Shown: positions 22,861 to 37,250, counted from the stretch's first letter. The stretch is DNA of 64,000 bases from Rhea pennata (GCF_028389875.1 NC_084664.1:119481966-119545965), one strand, 5' to 3'. Translations and numbers: made by a program. The notes: generated from the sequence alone by a model not told the origin.

Positions 22861-25800
22861 GCATAGATGCTAGGAGATTTTTGCTTCATGCTATACCCTT
22901 TCCCTATCCATTCTCACCTTGTTTATAGGTTACTGCAATAGCTCTCTTCTAGATCAAGTTCTGGGGGAATTCCTTGTCTTGCTTTCAGATGTTTTTCTGC
23001 TATATTTTTCTCACTTTTCTTATGCCAATAATGTAATTTTTTGCACAAATATTTCCAAAAATTCCACAGTATTTCTTTTGCCATAGCTGTCATTTTTTTC
23101 CACTGCTCTTTATCAGACCTGTAGTTCTGTCATGTTGTCTGTATTTCTCAAACTGAATTATGACTCATCCTCTTTCTCCCTCTTAGAGCACCACCAAAAG
23201 GCTTGAAGGAGGTCACAGAATATAAATACTACCGGAGCTGCTACCCAGCTTCCTAACTCGACAACGCTTCAAAGAGGCCACATGTTTCAAAGTGTCAAGG
23301 GGTAGGTTTCTCAGCACGTACATGGGCATGAGATGACAGCAGTTTCCCAGGGCATCTCATTGCTTCTCTGTGACCCAGCAAAGCTGGTTTCAGCAATCTC
23401 TGCTGAATCTCCTGCTGCTAGATAGTCCTACTAATCAGTCAGCCCCATGTTAGCACAGCCTCACTCTACTCACAGATGCAGCCCCAGCATAGCAAATTGC
23501 ACTTGAGTAGCTTGAGAGCTGTATGTGGCTGAAGAGCCCCAAAACTGCTACCCACAATGTAAGAGCAACCAGCAGTTATCATTCTCTCCATCTAAAGAAA
23601 TTAGGCTTCTCCCTTCTTACCCTAGAAATGTAAGGAGGGTAAGTCAAAGGAGAACTTTGCACGGAAAGGAGTTTCACAAAGATAGAGGGGTCCAAAAAGA
23701 GGCTATACTGAAAACTTGAGAAACAGTGATCTAAGCTGTTGTCCAGACATAGTCTCTGTGTTGCCTGACTCTCATTTTACAAAAAGAAATGCTTGAACAG
23801 GATCCTGATCCTCATCAGAAAGTTGCTGAAGCCACCAACAACTTTATTGAAACCGCTAATTGTTGAGTGCTGCTGCACATTCTTCATGCCATTAAATGGC
23901 ACTATCAACATGTGATTTTAAATATATGCATAATTGGCTTCACATTACCTGAGAATTATTTAATTCTAAGAGCAAAAGTCAGAAGACTGTAAGAAGAGAA
24001 GTGCCATGGAAATGGCAATGTGTTATATATTTATGCAACCTTTCCATTACAAAAAGTTGTAAAATGTGAAGTGGTTGTGGCCTGCCTTCATAAATGCACT
24101 TTTCTGTAGTGTTCATACAGCACGAGAGTATGCATAAAAATATAAAAGCAATTTAGAAGAAATAGAAAATGATACCAATCCCTTTGTTCACTATCAATAC
24201 ATTAAAGAGATTTCTCTGCCTTTTTCAAGCAATTAATTTCTTGAAACCTTAGCTGAAAAGGCTGATGCTTATTTTGCCTTCACACAGGGTAAGCATTCCT
24301 GAGAAATATTGTATTCAGTGAAAAAGACATTTTATTATAGGTGACATTCAGTAAGAGGTGTCTCAGTTAAATATATACATTTAAAACCCTTTAAGTATTG
24401 TATCAATTACAGTATCAAAATGAAGAAATAAGTAACTTGAAAACTGCTGATTAATGGTAAAGGTTAATACTGGCACAGAAAATAGAAACAAGGAATAAAC
24501 TGCCAACTTGACTATTGAGTTATGATGAACATAAATCTAGAAAATACTGTGGTCAGGTAGCCTGTAAAGATAGAGTAGGAACAACAGCGCCCCTGAAATA
24601 ATTAGCTAATTGTGTTGTATTATTTTCAGCAGTTTGATTATCAAAGATAAGTAACCATAACATACTTAGAAGTGCATCAGGCTTGTGGTTCAAATGTGTT
24701 AGGTTGCCATGGGCACCTTCATCAAGTTTATGTAGAACAATTTGATGATTTTTATTGCTAATATTTTATTGCAACAGAAATCCAGGCTTTCACTTTAAGT
24801 TCATTGAATCCATAGGTATTCCACAACAAAACTAGAGCCATGATGCGGTGACTTTCTAGATGAACCTTTTTGAGTCCTTGAAAGTTGATTTCATATAGTC
24901 AGAGTTTCATTCAACAAGTGTATTTGGGTCCATTCATGTTTTCTTTCTGTCCTCTGGGAGTGATTTTTCTGTGCAATCAAGGGAGGAAAAAAATCATTCA
25001 AAACCCTACTTGTATGTTAAACATATTTAGTCATATTAGTCTGTCTCTAAATGCTTATTTCCAGGATAGCACTGTTCAAATAGAATACCTATTTGCATCT
25101 TAGAGGCCATGATTAGTTGACTTTAAATTTATCCGTGTGGCATTAGTTCAAAATTCTTGTTGAAATTTCTGACTACAACTAAATAAAATCTCTTTTATGT
25201 AAGGTTAGCCTTCTAACTAGTACATTTTAAGTAAAATATATGCATTTCTTAAAAAATGTTAAATGCCAAAGAAATAATGACTGTTTCTAGTTGCGTGAAC
25301 ATTATATGGAACTCACTCACATTTTACAGCAAGACAAGTCGTATCAGATTTTCTTTAATGGATTTCCCTAGAAATCATTTCCTTAAAGTGGTGCAGAGCT
25401 TGAACAACTTAGAACTTAGATCCAGAGATTGGATAAGTCTTTTTTTTTTTGGATGTTTCACAATGTCATTTTTCTGTTCCCTAAATGTGAGATTCTAGCT
25501 ACAGTGGCAGAGCATGTGATGTTGGCAATAGACGCAGGTAATGTGAAATTCATTCCTCACACCTGTTTTTCTGTGCCACTTAAGTTGTGCCAAAATGCTA
25601 CTGTCTTGTTGGAAGTTAAGTAAATATCAAATGTCTTTCACTTTGCTGCCTTGTGTGCCACATGCCATAATGTACTACAAGTCTTTCTTACATTTTGAAT
25701 AAGAAAGAATCAGTCTATTGTGGTCTTTTATTGCAGTTGTATCTGTTATGGGGATATTCCATTCCTGGATAGCACAGATTGCCTGATTGGTCTTGTCCAT

Positions 25801-28800
25801 GCAAGTGTCTCTGTCTTTTTCTACATTATTGTCTTGTTTTTGACCTGTTCTATCCTTATGTCTTTTCCTAGTGTCCTAAACATGTCCAGTGAAGATAAGC
25901 CAATATAAGGTAAAAGACATCCCCAATTTTTTCTTTGTTATATTTTTTGCTTCTTCTACCGGATGCTGGCTTTTTTGCTGTGGGGGAACATTGATCTCCA
26001 GAACTCCAGAGAGCCTTGTATGACTTACAGGTAGAGGAAACCAGTTAAAGTTAGTGCTTTGTGTTTAAAGGATCCCAAACCTCCCTACTTCCTCCTAATC
26101 TCACTGTTCTTTGTAGCCACAAATAACATGGAAACATTCTTGTATATTACATGGACTTCAGATTTCTTTGATGGAAGAAAAAGAATGATCACAGGAGAAA
26201 ACTCTTGCTGGCCACAGTGACATCCCCTACTTACCCTCTGTTTTTAAGGAGAGTTGCATCTCTCTTTCTACTGAATTCAGGTAGAGATTCAAAAGGGTCC
26301 AAGAGAAAAAAGAAGCTGCAGAGTGTTCCACTCCTGGACATGATTCGGTGCCCCTATGTGGCTATTTACTATTATTTTTGAGGCTGTATACATCCTGCCT
26401 GGCCTCCAGCTGCCCACCTAAAAGTGTGCAGCTCTTCCCGTAAGTCCCATGTGACAGCTACCAGTTGATGCAGGTGACATGGACCCAAAGTACCTACAAA
26501 AGATCCTTAGATTTCCTAAGAACTGCACTTGCATCTGTGGATTCTGTAAGAATAGCAATTTAATTAATTGGAAGTGAGAATAAACCTGAACTGATCTCAC
26601 CGAAATTGCAGCTCTCTTCAGAATTAGTTTTTTACAACACAACAATCTGGAATTAGCAAACCAAATAGAATTCAGGCTTATTAATATTCTATATGCTGAG
26701 ACTTACAAGAGAAGAAAGGAAAGAATCTTTGTAATTTTTGTATATTTTTTCCATCTTTGGGGCATGCAATAGCTTCATGCATAGAAATCAGCATACCCCA
26801 TGATAAAAATAAAAGGGAAGAAAATACTTACAGTAAGAGACTATGGCAAGTCAGAAAGGAACTGATAGCTTGCTTGTGGAAAATGTTGTCGTATGCGAGA
26901 AAGAAAGGTTCATGATAAATAATCTCAAGTGAAAATGAAGCTGGATTTGAAGGATTGTTTTGGAGAAATTTTGTACAGCATTATGAGAAAGGAACACTCT
27001 CCAGCTCTTAAGCACAACCAGCAAGGACTCATCTTTAGCGCAGCTTTATTGTGCGAGCCCATATGGTTGACTAGTCCTGCCATTGCTACATACAGACAAC
27101 TCACCAAGGTAACAGTTCTGGGCAGTACTGGAGCACAGAGGGGTTCGCCCTCAAGAGATTAACAGCTCCTACCCAACGGTGCTCCTAATATCTGTAAATG
27201 CTTTCCAAGGAAAGCAAAGAACTGATCAGAAAAAATTACTTACCCAAAGATTTACTATAATGTTGTACTGTACCAAGTACTGCTGAGTAAAAGAAAGCTA
27301 TCAATATTTCAATCACAGAAATTTTTCAGAGTTCAGGTTGGAAATTCAACTTCGTGATGTTTTGTTACTATGCAGCATCAGATTGAAGTGAACCATAAAT
27401 GGGAGATATGGAAAAGTAAGCTGGCTGTTAAGAAAGAAGAAACCACAGTACGGATTCCACGCTTCCTTAGCAGGGACAATAATGGGAGTTAACTATACCG
27501 CCATAAAACCCACACTTCCAGTGGATTCCTTTGGCCTTTCAAGTCTAGTAACACAATAGATCTGACATTCTTTACTGCAGTGATAATAATGAGTACCTTT
27601 GAGGAAACACAGAGGGAAGAGTCACGTATTTCCCCTTTGGACTTTCCCCAGCAAGACTTCGCTGTTATTTGTTGTCACCATTACATGCCATCATCTTGGG
27701 TCAAAGGTGAAAAAATGTTCTGGTGTTTTTGGGAAGCGTAGCCTTGCCTTGGCATAGTAACTGTTAAAATAGAACAACTCCAGTACTAAAGCATGTGGCC
27801 ACATGTGCAACTTCACAGTTTACAACCTTGTCCATTCAGCTAGTATCTGGCAGGCTTTTGTTGTTGTTGTTATACCAAAAGGCTTTTGTGCTATTGGATT
27901 TAACTCAGCAATCAGGTGATTTGATGAAGCACTGGAGCATAGAAACATAGTATGTTTTTCCCACTGTACAATGTACTGCAATAACAACAATAATCTTTTG
28001 CCTGGGAACTTTTCATTTTTCCTTTAATATGCTCAAATTAATGTTTTTTAGATAGATACAAGGATCGTTCCCAGGCTTCTTAAACACAGATCGCTCCAAA
28101 GACTACTTCAGCCATGTGGAAATAATGCAGTGGCTTTACATAGAAAGACAAAAAAAACCAGCTTTGTTTCCCCCAAACAAACAAACCAAAACGTTCTCTG
28201 TTTTAAACTATTGTTGATTATTTATTTCTGTTCACTAACAGGCTGCTAGGCAAGGTGAAACATAAAGGTAAAGGTTAAACATTGAAGCAAATCTAGAGGA
28301 TGTTTTGTTGTACAAAATGAAAAGCCATGCTGCGAGAGACACGGGGCAGTAATAGTTTTTTATTAGTTATTGGTTTATTGGTTATTGGTGTCAGTTTATA
28401 AAACTAGAATAACACGGGTGTTGTATTGGTACTGTTAGGAGCGATTAAAAGGAGACGTTTTTGTAGACAAAAAGGAAAACTACCAGATTTTAATCTTTCT
28501 ACTTCCTCTAATAAAAAATTTTAACAGTCTGATCAATATTTGGGTGAAGGAAACTAAGCAAACTCAGGTGACTTTGGCTGAATGCAGTTGGCTATGTTCT
28601 GTTCCTAGAATGTACATATCTCATTTAAATTTATGTGACAGGGATTTTAATGCTAAGCTGTGGAAGTCTGAGTGATCAGATTTTGTCGTAATAAATCAGA
28701 TTTGTCCTGAGGTGTTCCCAGGCTGAGTGATTATGTATGAATGCAGAATTTCAGGTGCACACATGCTTGTCCCAACATCTTTGAAATACACTCTCTGAAC

Positions 28801-31677
28801 ATCACTGTGGAGCAGATAGATATTTTGGGGGCTTTTTCAAAGTTTCATGGGAATAAAACATAAAGGGGCTTTAAAAGTGTCAAAGACTTAACAGGATTAG
28901 ACAAATTCATGAAGGATAGGTTTATCAAGGGTTGTGAAATACAATGGATCCACTTCAGTTCAGCTCCCTTAACCTCTGATTCTTAGAAAGTAGTAATATG
29001 TAAGTAAATAGTAATATGTAAGTAAATAAGGGGCATCTCTCAATATTTGTGTTTTCGTTATATTTCTTTATATTTGCTCCTACTGGATACAGTCCCAGAC
29101 AGGGTGCACAGAGGGGCAGACCTTTGATCTGGTTCAGAATGACAATATTCTTTGGGAAGAATAGCTGAAAGTGGGATAACTATTTGTATGCATATCCATT
29201 GAAGCTATTTTATAGGCTTTACCTAATTCTCATAAATGTGTATATGCCCTTGCAATGATCTGGGAAGTTATTCATATTTGTTCAGACACAAAAGATGCTT
29301 TATGAGTAGGTTTAGTGTATGGAAATATATGCTGCAATATATTAACAATTGCTCTGGCTTTAGCAGAGACTGGAAGCTGCTGCAAAGTTGCATGTTGATT
29401 GCGCTGCCTCCTTCAGATTACTTTCCGGGCTAATCATCTACCCCTTCAGTCATGTCTTACCTTTAGCTTAAACTAGACTGGCTGATGATGAACGGGGAAA
29501 TAGCACACTAGTTCCACTTGTTCTCAGCTGCCAAGGTGCTATCTTGAAAGGCAAATTGCCTGAAGGAAGAGAGGCCCTGAAAGAAACGGGCAGCCAGGCT
29601 CCTGCTCCTCCTCCTCTTGGTGAGCCTTTCTGGATTGATTTACATCTAAGATGGCTTAGAAGGAAAACCCCTGTCTGGAGAAACAGAAAATAATAAGAGA
29701 AAAAACAACTCAAAAGCAAGATGAGGAGAGCTGCAGGATTTGTGACAGGCTTTAACCAGCCACATAATATCTTCTGACGAGGGAGCTGCCTTGCACGGCC
29801 GCCTGGACACTGCTGAATAGAGTCCTGCTGGGAACATGAAGGGTTATAATGGACAGCTTGGTTTTGTAATCTGGACAACAATGAAGTGCTCATTGGCAGG
29901 TATTAGTATTAGCAGAACAGGAATAAAGATGATGATGTTACTGCTCTGCACAGCCACAACCATTTTATTGTGCAATTATCAGAAGAAAATGCCCACGGCT
30001 GAATAAATCACTATGTCAGGGCACTTCAGAACCCCCAGGCCATATTCTTTTGGTTACAGTGCTTTAAGTCAAGTTTAACCCTGCTGCATACACAAGAAAT
30101 GATTGCTGATTTAGTATATCTATAGTATATACAGTCTTATTAGTACAGACTACAGGAAAATCTATACCCATATTTTCTCTCTAGTTATTTGATGCATTTT
30201 GAACATTGATTTGAATTGGCACTAATGCCTACTGAAGCTTTGGGGATTTTAGCAAGTGGCTTGCTGCTGAAGAAGAGCTATGTCCAGTTGGACAATGTAC
30301 CAATGTTGTTCTCTGGCTGAATGGTGAAAATCAGTTTACACTTTGATACCTGAATATTTTGGTTTTAGAGATAGGCCTTTGCCTGATATTTTATTGACAT
30401 CAGCAGAAGTACCGAGCAATATTGTGAATTCATCTTGGTCACTCTTGGGCTTGACTGGTGATTTTTTTTTTTTTTTTAGCATATCTAAAAAAGTAGTTTT
30501 CTGAGTAGCGGAACTAATGGTATTGATTTCCAGGGTATTTGCCAATGTTTAAGAAGGTATAAAAACACCCAAGTATTTTCTGCACTTGAGGTAGTCATAA
30601 TACCTCTCATATGTGTGGATTCTCTAACTAAATAATTCAGTTACACTGTTTGTGTTTATGTAGTTCCCTCAGTGAGCTGTACCTTCTATCCAGTTGTTTA
30701 TTCCTGTGAAACTTATAGGGACTTAAACTGTTGTCTTTCTGTCAAGTGTACGCTGTTACCTAGTGGATTCAAAACAAAATTATGGGGGGATTACAAGCAG
30801 GTAGACTCCCACACAAAGACAACAGGAAAACAAGTTAAAATTATGTTACTTAATACAAACTGCATTTTGACTATTATATGTGAGCACATGATCTACCCCA
30901 AGAATTCAAGTTCTGACCACAGGTCAGACCCTCCCTATGTTGACATTAACATGAGACCATTGGGTTTTCAGATCTCAATATATAGTAGAACTTCCTCTTT
31001 CTTATCTGCTTTAATCAACAGTGATTTAGCATGCAGTAATTTGTATCTGAATAAACTAAGGCGAAAGGAGGCAGTCAACACCTCTTACTGGCATTGTTTA
31101 AGCTGTGCAGAAACTGGCATGTATTCAGGCTTTGACGTGTAGTAAGGGCACAATCAGAAAAGATGTCTTTGAATGAAATTTGGATTCTTGAGTACGGGAT
31201 GTCAACCAGGATTTGAAAATACAGTTTGCTGAGCTATTGCAGGACTACTAATTAGATTCCTGGCTCCTCCAGAGCAGCTTCAAAAAATAATTTGATAATA
31301 TGATATAAGCAAAATAAGACTATTGCCAGAACAGCAAAAGTCATACAAGAATTATTGATACACTTAATCAAAATACTTATTTTTATGTGATTTTGATATA
31401 AACTGATTGTTTATCGTATACATTTGAAATGAGACAAGTAATTACACAATCATCTTTTGCTTGAGGTAACGTATGGCTTGGGTATCTCCATTAATAAGAA
31501 GAATACCACAGAGAGTTTATGTACTCTTCTGCTTTTGCCTTAAATAGCCTTAAAGTGTCTGAATGGCCACTCTTAAAACAATTAAAAATGTTCTGTACCA
31601 CAGGTATTTTAACATCATCAGTAAGAGGAAGCCTCTTATTAGTTTAAGAACTATGCTTGACATTCACGGAGGTTATA
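22861..31677. other. Intergenic, gene-poor
   Basis: AT-rich spacer with scattered short open frames. None shows family motifs. A small perfect tandem duplication is listed separately. No LINE or SINE end was recognised. Confidence 0.5.
28991..29026. repeat. Perfect 18-bp tandem duplication
   Basis: The unit TAGTAATATGTAAGTAAA occurs twice without mismatch, followed by a partial TAA. Confidence 0.95.
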
Positions 31678-31726
31678 GCCCATATGAATCAATGGGCCTT
31701 CTCCTGTAATGCAGGATCCGGCCCTG
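31678..31726. mobile_element. Possible ancient Harbinger-type MITE fragment (Chompy-like)
   Basis: Read on the minus strand, the segment has CAGGGCCGGATCCTGCA followed by a GGCCCATTGATTCATATGGG palindromic core. It resembles the archosaur/turtle interspersed repeat with GGGCCTGATCC ends and CCATTGAAGTCAATGGG-type inverted cores. Only one end is recognisable. Confidence 0.35.
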
Positions 31727-34700
31727 TAGTCTGTTTTATCATGCCAGATCCCTTAATGCACGGTTTCCCCAACTGCCTGAGTAAATTGTGCCATGACACA
31801 ACAAAAGCCCACTAGCAAGAAAGAGTCATTGGGATAATACAACGGGCCCTTCATGAGGCTCCTTCTGCACTTTTTCAAACTCAGTCATAACCCAGCTGTT
31901 ACCATCTGCTGGAAAGAGCTCTTGGCAAGAGACATGTTACAAAAGTCTGCCAAGCACCAGTCCATTGAAAAAGTGGATCATCCAAATACTCACAGACTAC
32001 ATCTCCTTGAGAAACGTGTGATTTTGTAGATATGATATTACTAGCTGCAGTTGCTGCCTGCATATCTCCAGGTAGCTGTGTGAAGATAAGGATGTGAGAC
32101 TGAATCCATATAAGTGAAATAGTAATTTTTCATGGGTAATTAGGGAAAGCTGATTTGAATTTTAAATACAAATATTGTCATTATTATAGAAGTAACACCT
32201 TTTTGGTGCATTTAATTTCCTCTAAGCCATCTTTAATAATCTTTTTTTTGTCAAATTCCTAGCCCTGAGACTAAATATTAGCATGATTTAAAGAACAGAT
32301 TACTGATTAAATGTTTTTGCATCATGATTTGCTTAGATCCCAGTCTCGCTTAGATCCTGGAAACTGTCAAGCTACTAGCATGAAAAATAATTAATCTCAT
32401 CCTAAAATTAAGCAGCTGAATTTATCTGCATAAATATAAATTGACATCTTTAATCCCATAAGAAAATTCCATATTCCAAAACCAGATCCTGTCATTTAAG
32501 ATTGCATTGGTGTTGAAGTATGGAGATCCTCTTAACATATGATTTATTTTTAATGCTTTCACTGAAATTATAAAACTATCACATTTCTCTTGAATGGATT
32601 TAAGCTTTTTCCTTTACAGCTACACTCAAGAATTGCACAAAGATTAGAAACTATTGATGTCTCACCTCCAGAATAGCTCTTTTTAAAAGGATAAATGAGT
32701 GCTCTACCAGTATCCTAGGAATTTACCTTGGAAAAACCCATACAATTTGAAGTAAAATGTAAGAGAAAAATAAGAACAAATCTGTCAACAGCAGTAAAAG
32801 GAAACCAGTAACATAGTCCAGAATTAACAATTCATCATGTTTAAACAGAGATTGGTAGTTCAAGCCTTCAAAAAGTAGGTTGGTTTGGGCTTGCTTGTGG
32901 TAAATAAAATAATTTAAGACACTAATTTTTCAATCTTTTTTCAAAGTATTATCCCCATTGTAACCTTCATAACAAAAATCTTCATTTAAATTGCTTGTAT
33001 TTATATGCACGTAGATACTCTTTGAACGACAAGTGTACACGATGCTTTAATATCTACGTCTGTTCCAGCTCATTAAATCCAGCTGTTCTTTACTTTTCCT
33101 CCATTCTCGTTACAGTTCGGTGGTAATAAAACCATTCCTCCCAGGCCATAAGTGCGAAGCATAAAAGGTCTTAGCTACAACTAGCTAGAAAATGTAGCAG
33201 TAGTATCACTTTTCTTGAATTCCCATGCATTAGTGTAAATTCATCAGGGAAATACACTCATTGCATAGAAACAAGGTCAGTGTTACTGTGAAATGGTAGG
33301 TCATACAAAGAATTATGCTCTGTTATACCTAGAGTGTTGTAATGATACGTCCTAGTTGAAATGGAAATTTAGAAGTCCACTTACACAAATTTAGAAATCC
33401 TGGTATGAAGCTCAATCATTTGTACATAAGAGAAGTATTTGTCCTCATGCTTGAAATGCCAACATGGTGTGTGCATAGCCAACTCCCCATGAGCCAAGCC
33501 CTGCAAATCTGGTTTTTCAGCTCTAAGTATGATTGTTAGATGTGATTGCACATACCAGTGCAGTTCTGGTTTTTCTCTGCTCCCTGTGGCAGAAAAGGCC
33601 TGCTAATGCTGGGAATTGGTGTGAGTACCTGATGCAGGGAAGTTTGTGTGCAGTAATTTGTATCTGAACTCTGCACAACACAAGCCTTCTTCAGAATCTC
33701 ACACCTTTTTACAAAGATGTGGTAGGGCAAGAAAGGCTGCAAAACAGAGAGATGATGTATGGAAAAATCAGTTTAAAATCCTGGTGAAAGTGTTTTGAAT
33801 GAAACTTCCCTGTCCATGTTGGGTTATTTGTAGCATTAACACTGTTCTTTTGGGTTACCAACACTACACTACCAACAACCATCCACAAACATAAGCTTTG
33901 CTCCCTTATTTGGTCCCCCTTGCTTTGGACCCTTAAAGTTAAAACACTGATGATTGTTTCCTTAATACAAGTTTTGCAAGAGCTTCACCCAACATGAGCT
34001 CCACAGCCATATTTGATGGCTATTCTACCTACCAATTGGATTTTTAAAGCAGGATGAGACCACCAGCAGCGCTGGGAAAACTCTGAAAGCAGTGGAAGCA
34101 GGATGAGGCCCCAGCTCTAGAGCAGATGCTGGAAGGAAGCATGTGAGCAGCTGTCTGAGGGGCCATTTGGATACAACTTAAGCAGACCAGAGAGGAAACA
34201 TCATCAGCACCAGAGTCACAGCTGATGCCAAGCTGATGCTGCCTGGAGAGAGATTCCATGTAATCCGAAAACCAATGCAATTCTTTTGGTAGATACTTGC
34301 TCAGATAGCTTTTGCTTCAGTCAAGGGAAGAAGTTATGTGTTTCTCTTTGCCAGTCACCATCACTAGCATGTTCAATCCAAGATGAAGAGACCTAATATC
34401 TAAACTTGCGGCAAGGTTTTTTTTCTACTAGGCACTTACTGAATACTGCTTTTTTAAAGTATTTAAAATGACAGGCATAACAGAAATGACCGTATGCGTA
34501 TTATATCTATCTACATAGAGTATATACTAAGTTTAGGACACTTAATACTGGTACTAGCATTGAGATAGCATGCTGGGCAGTCTCCATTATGAACTGTGTT
34601 GGCAGTGCTGCCTGGAGAAGTCCCTAACATGGTACCTGGTCTCTCAGTGTGGTCTCTGAGCAACGGGTGGAAAGGGAAGGCAGATTTGGTGTGAACAGGC

Positions 34701-36129
34701 TTCTGTATCATAGTTCGGTGTCCTGTTTATGTTTGCCTATATTTTTTTCATTTTCGGCTGATAAAGCCTGATGATTTTGAACTCAAAGGAGTCAGTGGGA
34801 TTCTTACCTCCTCCTATACCCTACAGGCCTTCTTTATGCATGTCACCAACAGAAAAAAAAAACTTTTTAGTAAGAAAGTTTTATTTCAGAGCTGAGAAAA
34901 TGTTGCCTTTTCTAACACAGCATCTGCAGTGAATTAACATAGATAGACTGTGATATAAAGAGCATAATTGGTGAAAAGGTCATGTTTGAAGTTTTCCCTG
35001 TCCGTCTGCCAAGTCTACAATTATTTCTTGATTTTTATAAAAATAACTGAAATCTTAAGCCATCACTATCGTTTCTGCAAGCTAACAACCTGGGAGGCAA
35101 ATGCTTCTGGTAGGACACATGTAGAAAGAAGAAATAACAGCTTAGTGAACTGTGAGAGGTATCCAGCTGTGACATCGCTAAGAGAAATAATATGAAAAGG
35201 TGTTTTCTTTTATTATATTCCACAGACAAAGAATATACTGTGATTCATTCATTGCTGTATGGCAGGACTTGGACTTTTTCTGGGCTGCAGCATCCACTGA
35301 AGACTTTGAAGAAGGGAACTTAGGAAGAAATTGTAATGATTTACTACAGAACATGCATATTGAGTCTTAGCTCAGTCACCACCATGGGTGAGCAGCAAAG
35401 GAAATACAGACAGATTGCTGCTGGCCAGAGAGGGCAAGGTGATATCAGAGTGCCACAAACGTAGCAGGAGGGTGAGAAAAAAGGGAGTGGGAAGCGAGAA
35501 AGGGAGCGGGGGGGTAGTGGAGCAGATCTCTCCATAGCGCCAGCACCATTTCTGTACCATTGCACTCTGGAGCTGAGAAAGCCCTGGAAAATACTGTGGC
35601 AGGCACTGGGTCAGTCAGGACATCAGGACTAGCATGTGCTCGGACGTGCGGCCCCTGCCTCTTCTGCCCACGCAATAGTAGGGAGAAAAGCAGATCCACT
35701 GATAGCATGTAACGCCATCTCCCGGGAGGTGACACTGTTTGGGTTCAGGATCCTCTCCACAGACAGCACCGCAGCCACTTTGCTACCATTTGCAAATGTT
35801 ATTTATTGTCTGCTTGGAGGGCTCTACCGCTTTCTAATAAAATTATTTTTATTACTTTTTAAACATTTTTACCTGCTCTAATAAACATTTTAGTTACATT
35901 CTCCATTAGCAGAAAAGTACTTGAGGAAACACAACAGGAAGACTCATCCAAACTTTCAATATATTTCAAAATTACATAAAGCAGTAAGCAGTTGCCAGTT
36001 GGCATGGACATGACAACGTAATGCAGCATCACATTTCCTCATGCTATTTCCCTGGGCACTGCCTCTTGCCACACAATCTCTAGCACACAAAGTGCTTTCA
36101 ATTCCTACCTCCTTTGGACTGCTCCCAGT
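31727..36129. other. Intergenic, gene-poor
   Basis: No gene supported. GC-richer patches at 34040-34280 and 35340-35770 give overlapping open frames on both strands without motifs. A 20-bp sequence at 33649-33668 also occurs at 31032-31051. Confidence 0.5.
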
Positions 36130-37250
36130 AATGACAGATGAGCTTTCTAGTTCCTGTGCCAGGCCTGCAAACTAATGGTATCCTAAGCCCACTCTGGTGA
36201 TAGCTCCTCACATTGTGCTTCCAAATGTTGTGCCATTTACCTTCTACTCTACTACTTCAAAGAATGCTGGGCATCCTGGCACCTAAGCTGGGTTACAGAC
36301 CGCACCATTTTACTATGTTTGCTTAATGCATGTTCTACTTCCATTGAGCAAAAGCTCAGTGCACTACTGAGCCTGCTCCTACAGGTGCTCTCCTAGCAGG
36401 GAATGGCCTCCTAAGCCAGGAGAGGACAGGGTACACTGAACTGTCCTGACATAATAGCAGGTACATATATTTTTAAAAGGGGAAAAGATGCTTTCATATT
36501 CAAATAGATATGGGCTATATAGCTCTCTAATACCATGCACAATGACAAGGTATCCTAGAGTGATGTTCTCAAAGGCTATGTCATAATATTAAATTAGATG
36601 TGCCCAGGAACATTTCCAGGTGCTGTGGCCAACTGGCATTGAATACCTTACATCTATGCTAATAAATTGTCTCATCCTCCCAAACAGGGTTGCTGCATAC
36701 AAACCACCTACACCATTCTAACAGTGCCCAGGAAGGCACAGTTCCTAGTCAGGAAGTGTGCTAGCTGCAACAGGCCAGGTATGTGCCAGGGAACAGTCTA
36801 ACAGCTTACTAGAGTAGATTCATGCAGGCATGCTTGGCAAGCTTGAATTCGCTGGCATAGACGCAGCCAGATCTGCCCTCCTGGTCAACCAAACCATCCT
36901 CAGTGGTGCAGAATTATTCTTTCCCATCGACATGCCCACAGAGTGTCTAGAGTGCAAAATTGTGCATATGATTTCTATCATAAAACTCCATGGAGAGAAA
37001 CATTTATGAATGCCATTAATGGCATTCTGAAACTCTATTCTTTCAAAGCCCAATATCATTGCAGAGATGATAGAAAAATCGATCATTTTACAGCCACCGC
37101 ACATTCGTAATAAACTTGCAAACTTCCACCACAACTATATCAATGGTTTTCTGGTTGGCATCAAACTAATCCATCATGGCTTCTAACAAAGTAGCCACCT
37201 GCCAGATCATGATTGCAATCTGTCTGGGCTGGTACTGCCTTCTTTACACA
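36130..37250 (-). pseudogene. PIF/Harbinger transposase remnant (HARBI1-like)
   Basis: Reading the minus strand from about 37250 downward and allowing frameshifts, the blocks of a Harbinger DDE transposase appear in order. First is RQIAIMIWQVAT (family: KRVAIALWKLAT), then VVVEVCKFITNV (family: VVMEVCKAI). Next is FQNAINGIH (family: FPNCxGAIDGTHIP, carrying the first catalytic Asp, here Asn), then GLVDQEGR (family: ALVDHKGRF). Near 36400 comes YPVLSWLRRPF (family: YPLLPWLMRPY), and near 36340 MEVEHALSKHSKMVRS (family: MEVEHAFGRLKGRWR, with the catalytic Glu still present). Many stops and frame changes separate the blocks, so no functional enzyme is encoded. Order, spacing and strand consistency make chance unlikely. 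Terminal inverted repeats and the companion Myb-like gene were not found. Confidence 0.68.

Noticed and set aside
29468-29893. A 141-codon minus-strand frame with a hydrophobic segment
   Set aside because: The hydrophobic stretch is antisense to A-rich sequence, and no homology or splice signals support a gene.
30672-31142. A 156-codon plus-strand open frame in AT-rich DNA
   Set aside because: Long for the composition but without any motif, low-complexity bias or flanking splice sites. Most likely chance.
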